64,000 bases of DNA from UBA10649 sp965227045 (GCA_965227045.1 OZ245718.1:1984001-2048000); one strand, 5' to 3'. Positions 40,351-48,470 are shown, counted from the stretch's first letter. Notes: generated by a model from the letters alone, not told the origin. Translations and numbers: made by a program.

Positions 40351-40911
40351 ATGGCCGGCCGACCGCGTAGCTTCGATCGTGATGCCGCACTCGGCGCCGC
40401 GGTCGAGCTGTTCTGGCGCGACGGTTACGAGGAGACGTCGGTCGCGATGCTGACCTCGGCGATGGGTGTCACGCCGCCCAGCCTCTACGCGGCGTTCGGA
40501 GACAAGCAGCGCCTCTTCGAGGAAGCCTCGGCGATCTACTTCCAGCGCACCTGCGAGGGAGTCGACGACGCAATCGCTTTGCCGACTGTGCGCGAGGCCA
40601 TCGCTCGGGTCTTGCACGACACAGCTCACGCCCACACCAACCCGGCAACGCCTGCCGGGTGCCTCATGCTGACCGAGCCGCGGCTCGAAGCGCAGCGCGA
40701 GATCCTGCGGCTGCGGCTCAAGGAGCGGCTCGACCAAGGAGTGCGAGACGGCGAACTTCCAGCAACGACCAACACCGATCAGCTCGCCTCGTTCTTCGTA
40801 GCCGTCCTGCGCGGCATGTCCGGCTGCGCCCGCGACGGAGGCACCGCCAATGACCTTCTCGGCATCGCAGAGACTGCGCTGGCAGCAATACCCGCCAGTA
40901 CGGCCGCCTAG
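40351..40911 (+). CDS. TetR-family transcriptional regulator
   Basis: 186 aa from ATG 40351 (MAGRPRSFDRDAALGAAVELFWRDGYEETSVAMLTSAMGVTPPSLYAAFGDKQRLF); an ATG four codons earlier (40339) is equally possible. The HTH is typical TetR_N. The C-terminal part (TPAGCLMLTEPRLEAQREILRLRLKERLDQGVRDGELPATT) is of the TetR_C group found beside SDR enzymes. It probably represses the divergent SDR gene and itself. Its stop overlaps the convergent GGDEF gene by 4 nt. Confidence 0.92.
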   Translation: MAGRPRSFDRDAALGAAVELFWRDGYEETSVAMLTSAMGVTPPSLYAAFGDKQRLFEEASAIYFQRTCEGVDDAIALPTVREAIARVLHDTAHAHTNPATPAGCLMLTEPRLEAQREILRLRLKERLDQGVRDGELPATTNTDQLASFFVAVLRGMSGCARDGGTANDLLGIAETALAAIPASTAA

Positions 40912-41912
40912 TTCTCGCGGGTCCTATGGCGTGCCTTGTGCAGATACATAGCTCCGTCGGCTCGGTCGATCGCAGCGGTGACAGGTTCGTGCTGCGACCA
41001 CGTCGTCACTCCGTAGGAGCAGTCGACGCCCAGCGTCGCGCGCAGGCGATCCGATAGCGCGGTCGCGCCGTCAGTGCCCGTATTCGATAGCACGATGACG
41101 AACTCATCGCCTCCCACTCGCGCGACGGCGTCCTCCGGACGCGTGGAGTTCAGGAGAGAGTCGGCGAAGCTCACCAAGAAGCGGTCACCCGCTGCGTGTC
41201 CGTGCTCGTCGTTGATCGCCTTGAACCCGTCCAGGTCCACGACCACCAAGGTTCGCGGCCGGTTGACATCGTTCCGGTGCCGGTCGGCTCCCGCGAGCGC
41301 ATCAAGGCCGGCGCGATTGAGTAGTCCAGTAAGTGGGTCGGTTATCGCTGATCGCTTCAGATCCCTCACCAGCGTTCCCACGATGAGCACCTGTCCAACC
41401 GACAGCCCGGCCGCAATCAACCATGGGAAGAAGAACACGGAGCCACCCCGGTCCCCACTAATGACGAGCGCCACGAGGAGCCCCGCGGAGTTCGCGAGCA
41501 CGTAGGCCAGCGCCTGCCATCGCGGCAGGAAATACGACACGTAGGCAGCAAGAATCAAAGAGATCAGCAACCAACTGGGCGCCGTCGAGATTCTCGCCGC
41601 CGACGCGACATTGCCGATGCCGATCGCTGCGGTCAGGACGAGCGCACCGTGAATTACCCACATGGGGGTACTTCCGCGCAATACCAGGATGAGAACACTC
41701 ATCCCGAGACAGTTCGCCCAGCCCAAGATCCGCCACCACAGCGGCAACGACGACGGACCGTTCGAAAACACCACGGACAGGGACAGGACGATCGACAACA
41801 GCTCCCAGATGAGCAGCACCCACACCTTGGGCGGCATCCCCCACAGAATCCGCTCATGCGGCCCGTTCACCCTGTCGAGATACCCCGACGACACGGGAGG
41901 TCTGTCACGCAC
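40908..41912 (-). CDS. Membrane-bound diguanylate cyclase (GGDEF)
   Basis: 334 aa. Six or so membrane helices (residues about 25-185) precede a GGDEF domain starting DPLTGLLNRAGLDAL, with VVDLDGFKAINDEHGHAAGDRFL and the catalytic RVGGDEF. An RxxD inhibitory site (RPED) lies five residues before GGDEF, so product feedback by c-di-GMP is likely. The C-terminal end (CSYGVTTWSQHEPVTAAIDRADGAMYLHKA) is complete. No EAL domain or PilZ protein is nearby. Confidence 0.93.
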   Translation of the reverse strand: MRDRPPVSSGYLDRVNGPHERILWGMPPKVWVLLIWELLSIVLSLSVVFSNGPSSLPLWWRILGWANCLGMSVLILVLRGSTPMWVIHGALVLTAAIGIGNVASAARISTAPSWLLISLILAAYVSYFLPRWQALAYVLANSAGLLVALVISGDRGGSVFFFPWLIAAGLSVGQVLIVGTLVRDLKRSAITDPLTGLLNRAGLDALAGADRHRNDVNRPRTLVVVDLDGFKAINDEHGHAAGDRFLVSFADSLLNSTRPEDAVARVGGDEFVIVLSNTGTDGATALSDRLRATLGVDCSYGVTTWSQHEPVTAAIDRADGAMYLHKARHRTREN

Positions 41913-42094
41913 TATGCGAATGTAGACGACAGCTCTCTCGCCGCGATGAGCTCCTTCCGCGACGAGCGTTGATGAGGCTCACGTATTTCGCGAAGCTGCG
42001 CTCGTGGTTGGCGTTGTGAAGCGCGAGCAGGCTCATTGTCGGGGAGAATCCGACTCGATCGCGGCGGAGCGCATCGGACTGGGAGGCAACGGCA

Positions 42095-42682
42095 ATGGCA
42101 GATGTCCCGTGGAACGCGGGGGCATGGACTACACCCCCGGCCCATCGAACGGAAAGGGACGACGGTCTCCATGTGACAGCGAGAGAAGGCAGCGATGCGT
42201 GGCGCATCACGTCCTACGGGTTCATTCACAACACCGAGCACGCACTCTTGTCACCATTCCCACAAGACAGCGCTGTTGAGGTGACCTTCCGCCTCAACTT
42301 CTCTGCGCAGTTCGACCAAGCCGGGGTGTTCATCCGGGTCGACGAGGCCAACTGGATCAAAGCGGGGATCGAATGGAGCGACGGCGAGGAGAACCTCGGT
42401 GCAGTCGTGACCCAAGGCATGTCCGACTGGTCAATCTCCCCGGTGCTCGGCTGGGATGGCCGTTTGGTGACCGTTCGTGCCAGTCGTTCCGGCGATGCGG
42501 TCACCGTGAGGGCGAGGGTCGACGACGAGCCGTGGCGCATGGTGCGAGTGGCACCTCTTGATCCGCACGCGGTCGCAGCTGCGGGTCCGTATTGCTGCGC
42601 GCCCACCCGAAGCGGCCTCGAGGTCCATTTCACTTCCTGGCGTACCACGGAGCCGGACGCAAGCCTGCACTTGCAGGAGTGA
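42095..42682 (+). CDS. DUF1349 concanavalin-like protein
   Basis: 195 aa. The pattern SAWRITSYGFIHNTEHALLSPFPQDSAVEVTFRLNFSAQFDQAGVFIRVDEANWIKAGIEWSDGEENLGAVVTQGMSDWS (seen with minor changes) is typical of the DUF1349/YesU-like beta-sandwich. Function is unknown, possibly sugar binding. GGGAGG lies about nine nt upstream of the ATG. The 182-nt gap before it contains no other gene. Confidence 0.85.
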   Translation: MADVPWNAGAWTTPPAHRTERDDGLHVTAREGSDAWRITSYGFIHNTEHALLSPFPQDSAVEVTFRLNFSAQFDQAGVFIRVDEANWIKAGIEWSDGEENLGAVVTQGMSDWSISPVLGWDGRLVTVRASRSGDAVTVRARVDDEPWRMVRVAPLDPHAVAAAGPYCCAPTRSGLEVHFTSWRTTEPDASLHLQE

Positions 42683-42706
42683 CGCATAGGGCTCGGAGTC
42701 AACTGA

Positions 42707-43129
42707 ATGCCAAATGGGATCCGTCAACGCAACAGAACCACCTACAGTCAGATGGTGGACGAGATCGCCGACGCCAGGTCAGGAACCAGAAGCATCCCCG
42801 TCCCGATCGTCCTGATTCATGCGCTCGCTGGCGTCGGAATCCTGTTCTGGCTGTCGATGATTGTCCAGGCAGTCATCGGTGAGGCTGACAACTGGTGGGG
42901 CGTGGTCATCCTCGGCTTCTCGCTCGGCGGAGCCCACGTCGCGATCTCCTGGTTCACGCACCGTCGCTCGCGCCTCGTCTTCGTCGCGATGTGGTTCGTC
43001 CTCGTCAGCGACGCCGCCCTCGCCCTCGTCGTCGACCGTCGGGCCATTCTCCTCGTGCTGTTCACCGTGGTGCTGCTGCTCCTCACCCGGGCACCGTCAG
43101 CGCGACGGTGGTTCGACTCGCCGCGCTGA
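42707..43129 (+). CDS. Small membrane protein, unknown
   Basis: 140 aa as drawn; ATG 42752 (MVDEIADARSG) is an alternative that removes a basic 15-residue lead. Four hydrophobic segments are visible (PIVLIHALAGVGILFWLSMIVQAVI; WWGVVILGFSLGGAHVAISWF; LVFVAMWFVLVSDAALALVV; ILLVLFTVVLLLL). No family recognised. It follows the DUF1349 gene by 24 nt. Confidence 0.65.
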   Translation: MPNGIRQRNRTTYSQMVDEIADARSGTRSIPVPIVLIHALAGVGILFWLSMIVQAVIGEADNWWGVVILGFSLGGAHVAISWFTHRRSRLVFVAMWFVLVSDAALALVVDRRAILLVLFTVVLLLLTRAPSARRWFDSPR

Positions 43130-43140
43130 ACTCAGTCCGA

Positions 43141-43159
43141 GAGCCGCCTGAACCCGGCC
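43141..43159 (-). repeat. Possible decayed copy of the tRNA-Thr 3' end
   Basis: GAGCCGCCT-GAACCCGG equals the att repeat at 55771 if 9 nt (CGGGGATTT) and one C are deleted. It sits immediately left of the HEPN-like/AlbA_2 genes and could mark the far end of that module, but a chance match cannot be excluded. Confidence 0.2.
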
Positions 43160-43207
43160 GGATGCCGGCGTACTGCTACCACCGTTGCCACCACGGCCAC
43201 CTAGAAG

Positions 43208-44011
43208 TCAGTCGCGGACCTCGTCGCACCACTCCTGCTGTTCGCGTATGAAGGAGACTCCTAGCATCAACGCCGCCAATGCGTTGCCCTGAGAGAAGTG
43301 GGCGCGTGAGGGCTGGTGCGCAACGACGTGCCGCGAGAGCGACTCCGGAACTTCTTCGTCCCCGGGCCAGAAAGGCGTATAGAACTTCGGAATTGGGGCG
43401 ATAAGCGCGAGGCGCTGAACACGAGAGCGCCCGAGTCGAGGAATGCCGCCTAGCGTTTCGATTTCATAGCGCGCGATGTTGTACTTTTCTTGCTTCGCAA
43501 GTTTCTCGTACGACTTTTGCTCATCTTCGTCCTCCCACATCTGAACTCTTGGGACGGACGCCCATTGCGCCAGTGGCTCCGCGACGGAGACGGCAAGGGA
43601 CATGGCTGCCTCTACGTGCCCATCCCCGAACGCATCTAGGGCACGTCCGAGCAGGTAGACGGAGTCGGCCAGCACTTCATCCCAGCACTCGTCGAGGACC
43701 TCGCGGCATGTAGCAGAAACTAGATCGCAGTTAGCGACCAGAACCTCCATTCGATCGACCACAGGGGCGTTGACGATCTTCTTTAGAACTTCCATTGGTG
43801 GAACCCACAACACTGGAATCCCACTGCTCTTCGCCACATTCAATATTCTGGCGGGCTCAACTCCGATACCCCACCAGTTTCGAGGTCGTGCGAACTCGAG
43901 TGCGGAACTCAGGGCTGGATCCTCTGCCGCCTTCTCCAGCACATCAGGATCATCGACGTACCTCATCTGCGCCAGCACTGCATCCCACTTGAGGGCTCTT
44001 ACGCGGGCCAC
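43208..44011 (-). CDS. Unknown protein with HEPN-like R-x4-H motif
   Basis: 267 aa from GTG 44011, chosen because AAAGGAG lies five nt upstream; the frame continues further but would overlap the AlbA_2 gene. The C-terminal segment SRHVVAHQPSRAHFSQGNALAALMLGVSFIRE contains R227-H-V-V-A-H232, which fits the R-(polar)-x3-H catalytic motif of HEPN RNases and is followed by the usual amphipathic helix. The rest (CREVLDECWDEVLADSVYLLGRALDAF, an acidic EDEDEQ patch) is helical. It lies 32 nt downstream of the AlbA_2 gene on the same strand, so the two form a probable effector/sensor pair. The HEPN assignment is by motif only. Confidence 0.6.
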   Translation of the reverse strand: MARVRALKWDAVLAQMRYVDDPDVLEKAAEDPALSSALEFARPRNWWGIGVEPARILNVAKSSGIPVLWVPPMEVLKKIVNAPVVDRMEVLVANCDLVSATCREVLDECWDEVLADSVYLLGRALDAFGDGHVEAAMSLAVSVAEPLAQWASVPRVQMWEDEDEQKSYEKLAKQEKYNIARYEIETLGGIPRLGRSRVQRLALIAPIPKFYTPFWPGDEEVPESLSRHVVAHQPSRAHFSQGNALAALMLGVSFIREQQEWCDEVRD

Positions 44012-44043
44012 GGCCACTCCTTTGGCGGGTTGTACGAACTGAG

Positions 44044-45615
44044 TCAGGAAGCGGTGCCGTGGTCGTGGACGAACTGCCCGATCGGGGTGGATTCCCAGTT
44101 CCACGGCCTCGGGAATGCCTCGTTCTCCACCAAGTCAAGAAGAACCTTGAGGTTGGCTGCCAGACGCCCGAAGTCGTCTAGGCCCAGGGCGTCACGCATA
44201 GGCCAGTTGCTGACCAGTCGCTCCAAGATCGGCAGGACGCGCTGCGGGTAGTACTTCGCGAAGTTTGGATAGAAGTACTTCTTGTCCGGGGATCCCCCGT
44301 CCTCCATTCCCACGAGACAAGCGAGTGCGTCGAACTGGCAAATGCTGTCGAGAATCGCCGCATCGTCGGACGCGTAGTCAGGTCGGAGGCTTTCGAGTCG
44401 TGCTACGACCCGCTCAGCGCGCGTGGGAAGTTCGACGTCCTTAACGGAACCGTCCTCGTGTAGCTCCGCCATTCGCCGATCGCGCGAAGCCTGAACGACC
44501 CCGTGGCGAATCCAGTTCCGGTAGCGCGCGAGCGCGCCGACTGGCGGAGATGCGAGTACTAAAGTCCTGACCAACTTGAACTTGCGCAGGCGGACTAGCA
44601 AACCGCCCAGTGCTTCTACGTGTTCTATGACCTTCAGCGCGACCTCGGTCGAAGACACCAAGAGGTCTGCGCGTGGGTAGCCAGATGCATCCCAAAGGTA
44701 CTCGTATACCTGCACGAGCGCCTCCAGCGCACTCCTAAAGGTCTCGTCGTCGTCCAAGACAAGGGCGGTGGCCGCGATGGTTGTCAGCCGGTCGAGAAGT
44801 TCGTCAATCGAGATCTCTGGAGATTCTTCGCGGAGTGCTGCGCTGACATTTCGCGGAGTCGATAGCAACAACAGGCGGAGTGGCGCCAGATCCTTATGTC
44901 GTATCAACTCGGTGGTCGCACTGCTCAGGACATCGAGGGGTAGTTGCCAATCAAGCGCTCCGCTGCTCGCCTGCGCGACCCGTGTGCCCGCTGATCCGAG
45001 AGCCTGCGCTTCTAACAAGGTTGACAGAACCTCCGCACGCCAGCGCTCGCGAGCCTCGTCAACCTCATGTTGAATTGCTCGGTCGATCGCCACCTCGACT
45101 TCGTGCTGGCTCATGCGCCCGTTGCGCGTGCCTTTGCGCGCCACGACCTCACCCTCGCGGAACAGGATCTTCATCTTGGTGGAGTCCTTCGGATCTGGGT
45201 ACTGCCCATCTACCTGCATTACGGATAGGCCGCGGCGTTGGGGGTGCACGTAGATCAATGCCACACGCGAGCCGTCTGCCCTGACGTGGCGACCCACGGT
45301 CATTCGAAGCGTCTGAGGCAACCACTTCCCGAGCACCTGCTGCAAATTCGCCTCGTCCAGCGCTTTGAGGTCGGCTTCGGTTACGTCTCCGGAGGCAGTG
45401 CCATCGTCGTTCGCCCCGACGAGTATGTGGCCACCCTGCGCCGCCATGTTGGCGAGGTCGTAGGCCAGGTGGACCTTGGTGCGCGTATCGGAGAGATCTA
45501 CCTTCTTCTTGTAGTCGAGGTTCTGTGTCTCCCCGCCAACCGTCAGTAGGCGTTCGACCGTGGCCTCGTCTACTGCGGCGACGACTCCGATGCCGTCTCT
45601 CTGCTCGTCAGCCAC
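44044..45615 (-). CDS. AlbA_2 (Schlafen-type) domain protein with novel C-terminal domain
   Basis: 523 aa. The N-terminal 165 residues carry the AlbA_2 signature: E29 and LDYKKKVDL, then AYDLANMAAQGGHILVGANDDGTASGDV, and GRHVRADGSRVALIYVHPQRRGLSVM with ILFREGEVVARKGTRNGRM. This domain binds nucleic acid and in some Schlafen proteins cleaves tRNA. A helical middle follows. Residues about 288-490 resemble the C-terminal part of the DUF4062-like protein encoded at 46301: DALVxxY/F, LRxxxLxxLRT, QFDALACLV...FYPNFAKYYPQRVLPILERL...RDALGLDDFGRLAANL. The protein is probably a defence or stress sensor; the pairing with the HEPN-like gene supports this. Confidence 0.8.
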   Translation of the reverse strand: MADEQRDGIGVVAAVDEATVERLLTVGGETQNLDYKKKVDLSDTRTKVHLAYDLANMAAQGGHILVGANDDGTASGDVTEADLKALDEANLQQVLGKWLPQTLRMTVGRHVRADGSRVALIYVHPQRRGLSVMQVDGQYPDPKDSTKMKILFREGEVVARKGTRNGRMSQHEVEVAIDRAIQHEVDEARERWRAEVLSTLLEAQALGSAGTRVAQASSGALDWQLPLDVLSSATTELIRHKDLAPLRLLLLSTPRNVSAALREESPEISIDELLDRLTTIAATALVLDDDETFRSALEALVQVYEYLWDASGYPRADLLVSSTEVALKVIEHVEALGGLLVRLRKFKLVRTLVLASPPVGALARYRNWIRHGVVQASRDRRMAELHEDGSVKDVELPTRAERVVARLESLRPDYASDDAAILDSICQFDALACLVGMEDGGSPDKKYFYPNFAKYYPQRVLPILERLVSNWPMRDALGLDDFGRLAANLKVLLDLVENEAFPRPWNWESTPIGQFVHDHGTAS

Positions 45616-45866
45616 AGCAGCAGGGTAGTCGCCGCATGCGATTTCCCTGACCGCTTACGCGGTGCGGCGGGGACGCTACCGAGGGCATCGCTCGCTCAAT
45701 TTTGCTTAGCCCAGACTCACGCGGCTCGACGTACTGATGCGCGAGCCCGGCGCTGGCTTCTGCCAGCAGACCTTCCATCCTGAGTCGAGAACTTGCCATC
45801 TGCCCCAGCCCATCGCATCCATAGGGTCGAGGCCACCGAGGATCCGGAAAACCCCTCACAGTATGA

Positions 45867-45909
45867 GAGTCGCCTCGGGGATTTGAACCCCGGACCTACG
45901 CACTACGAG
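45867..45909 (-). repeat. att-like repeat: 3' half of a tRNA-Thr(CGT)-like gene
   Basis: Read on the minus strand this is an anticodon loop CTCGTAG, stem TGCGT, variable loop AGGTC, T arm CGGGG-TTCAAAT-CCCCG and acceptor AGGCGAC. The 5' half of a tRNA is missing. It matches 55771-55813 at 41 of 43 positions in the same orientation, which marks the left end of a roughly 9.9 kb integrated island. Confidence 0.8.
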
Positions 45910-46300
45910 TTCACCGACGGCTTGGATATCCATGAGGAAAATCGAGCAGTACCAATGAATTGAGGTGCACCGAGATGCACCGAGATGCACGAGGATAGGG
46001 CCAAAGTCAGGGCCAATACGAGCTCGCGATATCCACCGCGCGAATGCCTTGGACCTACGCACTGCTCATGCGTGCCGCCGTCTCGCAGGCGGGCCCCAGC
46101 AAATCGTACGTACGCGCGTGACTTCACCCAACCTAGCGCCTACCATTGAACTCGGCTGAAAGCACCAGCCTGTATCCGAGCCGACTGCTCTCACGCGAGT
46201 ACCGGCAACGAGACAAGGGTCACCCGACTCGTGCATCGGCAATACCAGTACGAAGCCACTACTGGCTGCGGGCGTGAGAACGCAGCCGAACGGAGATGGC
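45910..46300. other. Gene-free left end of the island
   Basis: No convincing gene is visible. The stretch holds a short tandem repeat of TGCACCGAGA (about 45966-45990, 2.5 copies), another copy of GGACCTACGCACT (46051-46063; also in the att repeat at 45892-45904) and two GATATCCA copies. These could be recombinase arm sites or scars of earlier integrations. The integrase expected here is absent. Confidence 0.45.
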
Positions 46301-47779
46301 ATGACCGAAGACCGAGCGTTCAAGAAGGCCGTCCGCGAGCACATGGCCAAGCACGACGTTCCCTACAGCGTCGCGCACCGCGCCGTCACTGCCCTGAATG
46401 CCGAGGATGCCGCCAATCGGGCCCTAGGAAGACGCGGCACACGGGAGTATCCACTGCTGGTATTCGTGTCCAGTCGCATGAACGACGACCACGAGCGGGT
46501 GCGCGAGGAGGCCATCGCGGCCATCGAGGACCTGTCCACTCAGCCGTGGGCCTTCGAACTGATCGGCCCCAGCGGCCAACCACCGCAAGAGCTCTACCTG
46601 CAGGCCGTCGAGCGATGCGACATCTTCATCTGGCTGAGCACCGGAACGACTACCGCGCCAGTCGCCGACGAAGTCCGACATTCCATCACGGTCGGCAAGA
46701 CCATCCTCGCCTTCGTCATCTCCGACGGCTTGCAAGACGACCTCACTCGTGAACTCATCACCGCGGTCCAAGGCGTCGCGGTAACAGACCAGCTCAAGTC
46801 GGTCGACGACGTTTACGAGGCCGTCAGCGCAGCCATCATCGATGAGGCCACCCGCCGGTTCCGCCTCCCACAGGGAGTTCCGAGCGCATCCCCGGCTGCC
46901 CTTTCGCCGCTGATGGACCTTGAGGAGTTCGAAGCTGCCGTCGCCGACCTCATCGAGGCCGGCCGCTCGCTGACCCTCCAGCGCTTCATCGACGCGAGCC
47001 GAAAGTCCGCGTGCGCGACCGACGCCCACGCCCATGACGCCGCCAACATCATCGAACCCGACCTCGACGCGCTCGGCCACCTCGGCATCCTCGCCGTCAC
47101 CTGGAACCAGCCCCAGCTTCTTCGGCAGGTCATCGATGCGCTCGTCGCCATCTTTCAGCGAGCGCACGACTCGAACGGGCTAGCCGACGCGTGGAGCCGC
47201 ATCCAGTGGATGGAAGCCGTCGCGGCAACCGCGTACGCCATCGCCGCCGCCGCACTGCGCACAGAGCGGTGGGATGACCTGCGCACCATCATCGACAACC
47301 CTGCCACCCCCCGCCCGGACGGAGCTTGGAACTTCAACTGGTTCGAAGCCGCACGCCTGCGCGGCGCCAAGAAGCGAACCGGCGGACCGCACATGTCCAG
47401 TCTCAACCTCGTGCTGGCGGTGCTCGCCGACAAGCCATGGGCTAACCCGAAGGCCCCATTCTTGGACCCGCTCCGCGAGGAAATCGTCCAAGTCGATGCG
47501 CTCGCGTCCATCTGCCTGAACGCCCATCAACCCAAGCACCAGTACTACCCGAGCTACCGCGGATACGAGCCGGAGTTCTACGAGGCGATCCTGATCGAGC
47601 TCATCAACGACCCCAACCTGCGCAAGGCGCTGGCACTGTCGGACGACAGAGACCTCGCGGACACCCTAATCGCCGAGGCCGGAATCGACGTCAACACGAT
47701 GGCCTCGCTCACAGGACAGCCGGGCTACCGCGACGGCACGATCCGAACCTTCCTGACCGAACACCGGTCACGAAGATGA
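46301..47779 (+). CDS. DUF4062/TIR-like defence protein with novel C-terminal domain
   Basis: 492 aa from ATG 46301 with GGAG upstream. After a helical lead (FKKAVREHMAKHDVPYSVAHRAVTAL) comes a flavodoxin-like DUF4062 domain: YPLLVFVSSRMNDDHERVREEAIAAIEDL, AFELIGP, CDIFIWLSTGTTTAPVADEVRHSITVGKTILAFVI. DUF4062 is related to TIR and is found in NLR-like and other defence proteins, where it signals or acts as an NADase-type effector. Residues about 267-460 resemble the C-terminus of the AlbA_2 protein at 44044 (VIDALVAIF; LRTERWDDLRTI; VQVDALASIC...YYPSYRGYEPEFYEAILIELINDPNLRKALALSDDRDLADTL). It stands alone on the plus strand. Confidence 0.75.
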   Translation: MTEDRAFKKAVREHMAKHDVPYSVAHRAVTALNAEDAANRALGRRGTREYPLLVFVSSRMNDDHERVREEAIAAIEDLSTQPWAFELIGPSGQPPQELYLQAVERCDIFIWLSTGTTTAPVADEVRHSITVGKTILAFVISDGLQDDLTRELITAVQGVAVTDQLKSVDDVYEAVSAAIIDEATRRFRLPQGVPSASPAALSPLMDLEEFEAAVADLIEAGRSLTLQRFIDASRKSACATDAHAHDAANIIEPDLDALGHLGILAVTWNQPQLLRQVIDALVAIFQRAHDSNGLADAWSRIQWMEAVAATAYAIAAAALRTERWDDLRTIIDNPATPRPDGAWNFNWFEAARLRGAKKRTGGPHMSSLNLVLAVLADKPWANPKAPFLDPLREEIVQVDALASICLNAHQPKHQYYPSYRGYEPEFYEAILIELINDPNLRKALALSDDRDLADTLIAEAGIDVNTMASLTGQPGYRDGTIRTFLTEHRSRR

Positions 47780-47827
47780 CCGCCCTCGACCACAACACCA
47801 AAGCACAACTCGAACCAGTGCCGGACA

Positions 47828-48088
47828 CTATCGGTCATACGCCTCGCGGCGATGGGCTGCGCGCAGGATCGTCACGGTGAGTTGGTTGTCCACAATCTCG
47901 TAGATGATGCGGTAGTCCCCGACGCGTACTCGCCAGGCGATGTCCTCACCGGCGAGCTTGCGTGACCCGCGTGGTCGGGGTTCGTCCGCGAGTGCTGTGA
48001 TGGCGTCGAGGACCTTGTCACGCGCAGGACGTGGCAGCTTCTTGATCTGCCGGGCGGCTGCGGTCGTGAAGTCGACCCGATAGGTCAC
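47828..48088 (-). CDS. RelE/ParE-family toxin
   Basis: 86 aa. The RelE fold is evident: YRVDFTTAAARQIKKLPRPARDKVLDAITALADEPRPRGSRKLAGEDIAWRVRVGDYRIIYEIVDNQLTVTILRAAHRREAY. Catalytic-type residues K/R in KLPR, R in WRVRVGDYRIIY and the C-terminal His-Arg are present. Such toxins cleave mRNA on the ribosome. The start overlaps the antitoxin stop (ATGA, 48085-48088), the normal order antitoxin-toxin. Confidence 0.93.
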   Translation of the reverse strand: MTYRVDFTTAAARQIKKLPRPARDKVLDAITALADEPRPRGSRKLAGEDIAWRVRVGDYRIIYEIVDNQLTVTILRAAHRREAYDR

Positions 48089-48348
48089 GCCGTCAGGTCG
48101 GCGCGAAGCTCAGCCAGCGATACGCGGGTACCGTCGTCCTCAGCCTTCGCGGCACGGTATGCGGCGACGTCCTCGGCCATCTCGAACGCTTCAAGGGCTT
48201 CGAGGTCGTCGACGCTCACGACTACCGCGGCGAGCTTGCCGTTGCGAGTCACGCCGATGCGCTCCCCCGCATACATCGCGCGGCCCAACACATCGGACAA
48301 CTGGCCACGCAGCTCGCGGGTCGTCACTTCGCTGGTCACCGTGTCCAT
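48085..48348 (-). CDS. Phd/YefM-family antitoxin
   Basis: 87 aa. The Phd/YefM N-terminal DNA-binding half is VTTRELRGQLSDVLGRAMYAGERIGVTRNGKLAAVVVSVDDLEALEAF; the acidic C-terminal part (AEDVAAYRAAKAEDDGTRVSLAELRADL) would wrap the toxin. It should bind the upstream palindrome as repressor. The start ATG is 6 nt below a -10 element, consistent with a leaderless mRNA. Confidence 0.93.
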   Translation of the reverse strand: MDTVTSEVTTRELRGQLSDVLGRAMYAGERIGVTRNGKLAAVVVSVDDLEALEAFEMAEDVAAYRAAKAEDDGTRVSLAELRADLTA

Positions 48349-48354
48349 GCGGAC

Positions 48355-48385
48355 AGACTAGCACGAAATATAACTGTGTACACAG
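48355..48385 (-). promoter_or_regulatory. Toxin-antitoxin promoter and TGTACA-centred operator
   Basis: A perfect 12-bp palindrome CTGTGTACACAG (48374-48385) contains TGTACA, the core known to be recognised by YefM-type antitoxins. On the minus strand a -10 TAGTCT (48360-48355) follows and ends 6 nt before the antitoxin ATG. The palindrome covers the -35 position, so bound antitoxin would block RNA polymerase. Confidence 0.75.
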
Positions 48386-48470
48386 AGGCGTAGGCCGGAA
48401 TCGAACACCTGTTCGTCTAGACTCGACACATATACCCAAGCTCATGGACCGCGCGATGAACGGAGGACGC

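Noticed and set aside
45608..45859. 83-codon minus-strand frame beside the AlbA_2 gene
   Set aside because: No ribosome site, no recognisable sequence, and it sits in an intergenic region next to the att repeat.
45867..45909. Functional tRNA gene at either repeat
   Set aside because: Only the anticodon loop to acceptor half is present; no pairing 5' half or D arm is found at 45867-45909 or at 55771-55813.
45856..46062. 68-codon minus-strand frame containing VRRSGVQIPEA
   Set aside because: This phrase is the usual artefact of translating through a tRNA T arm; the frame crosses the att repeat and is not a gene.
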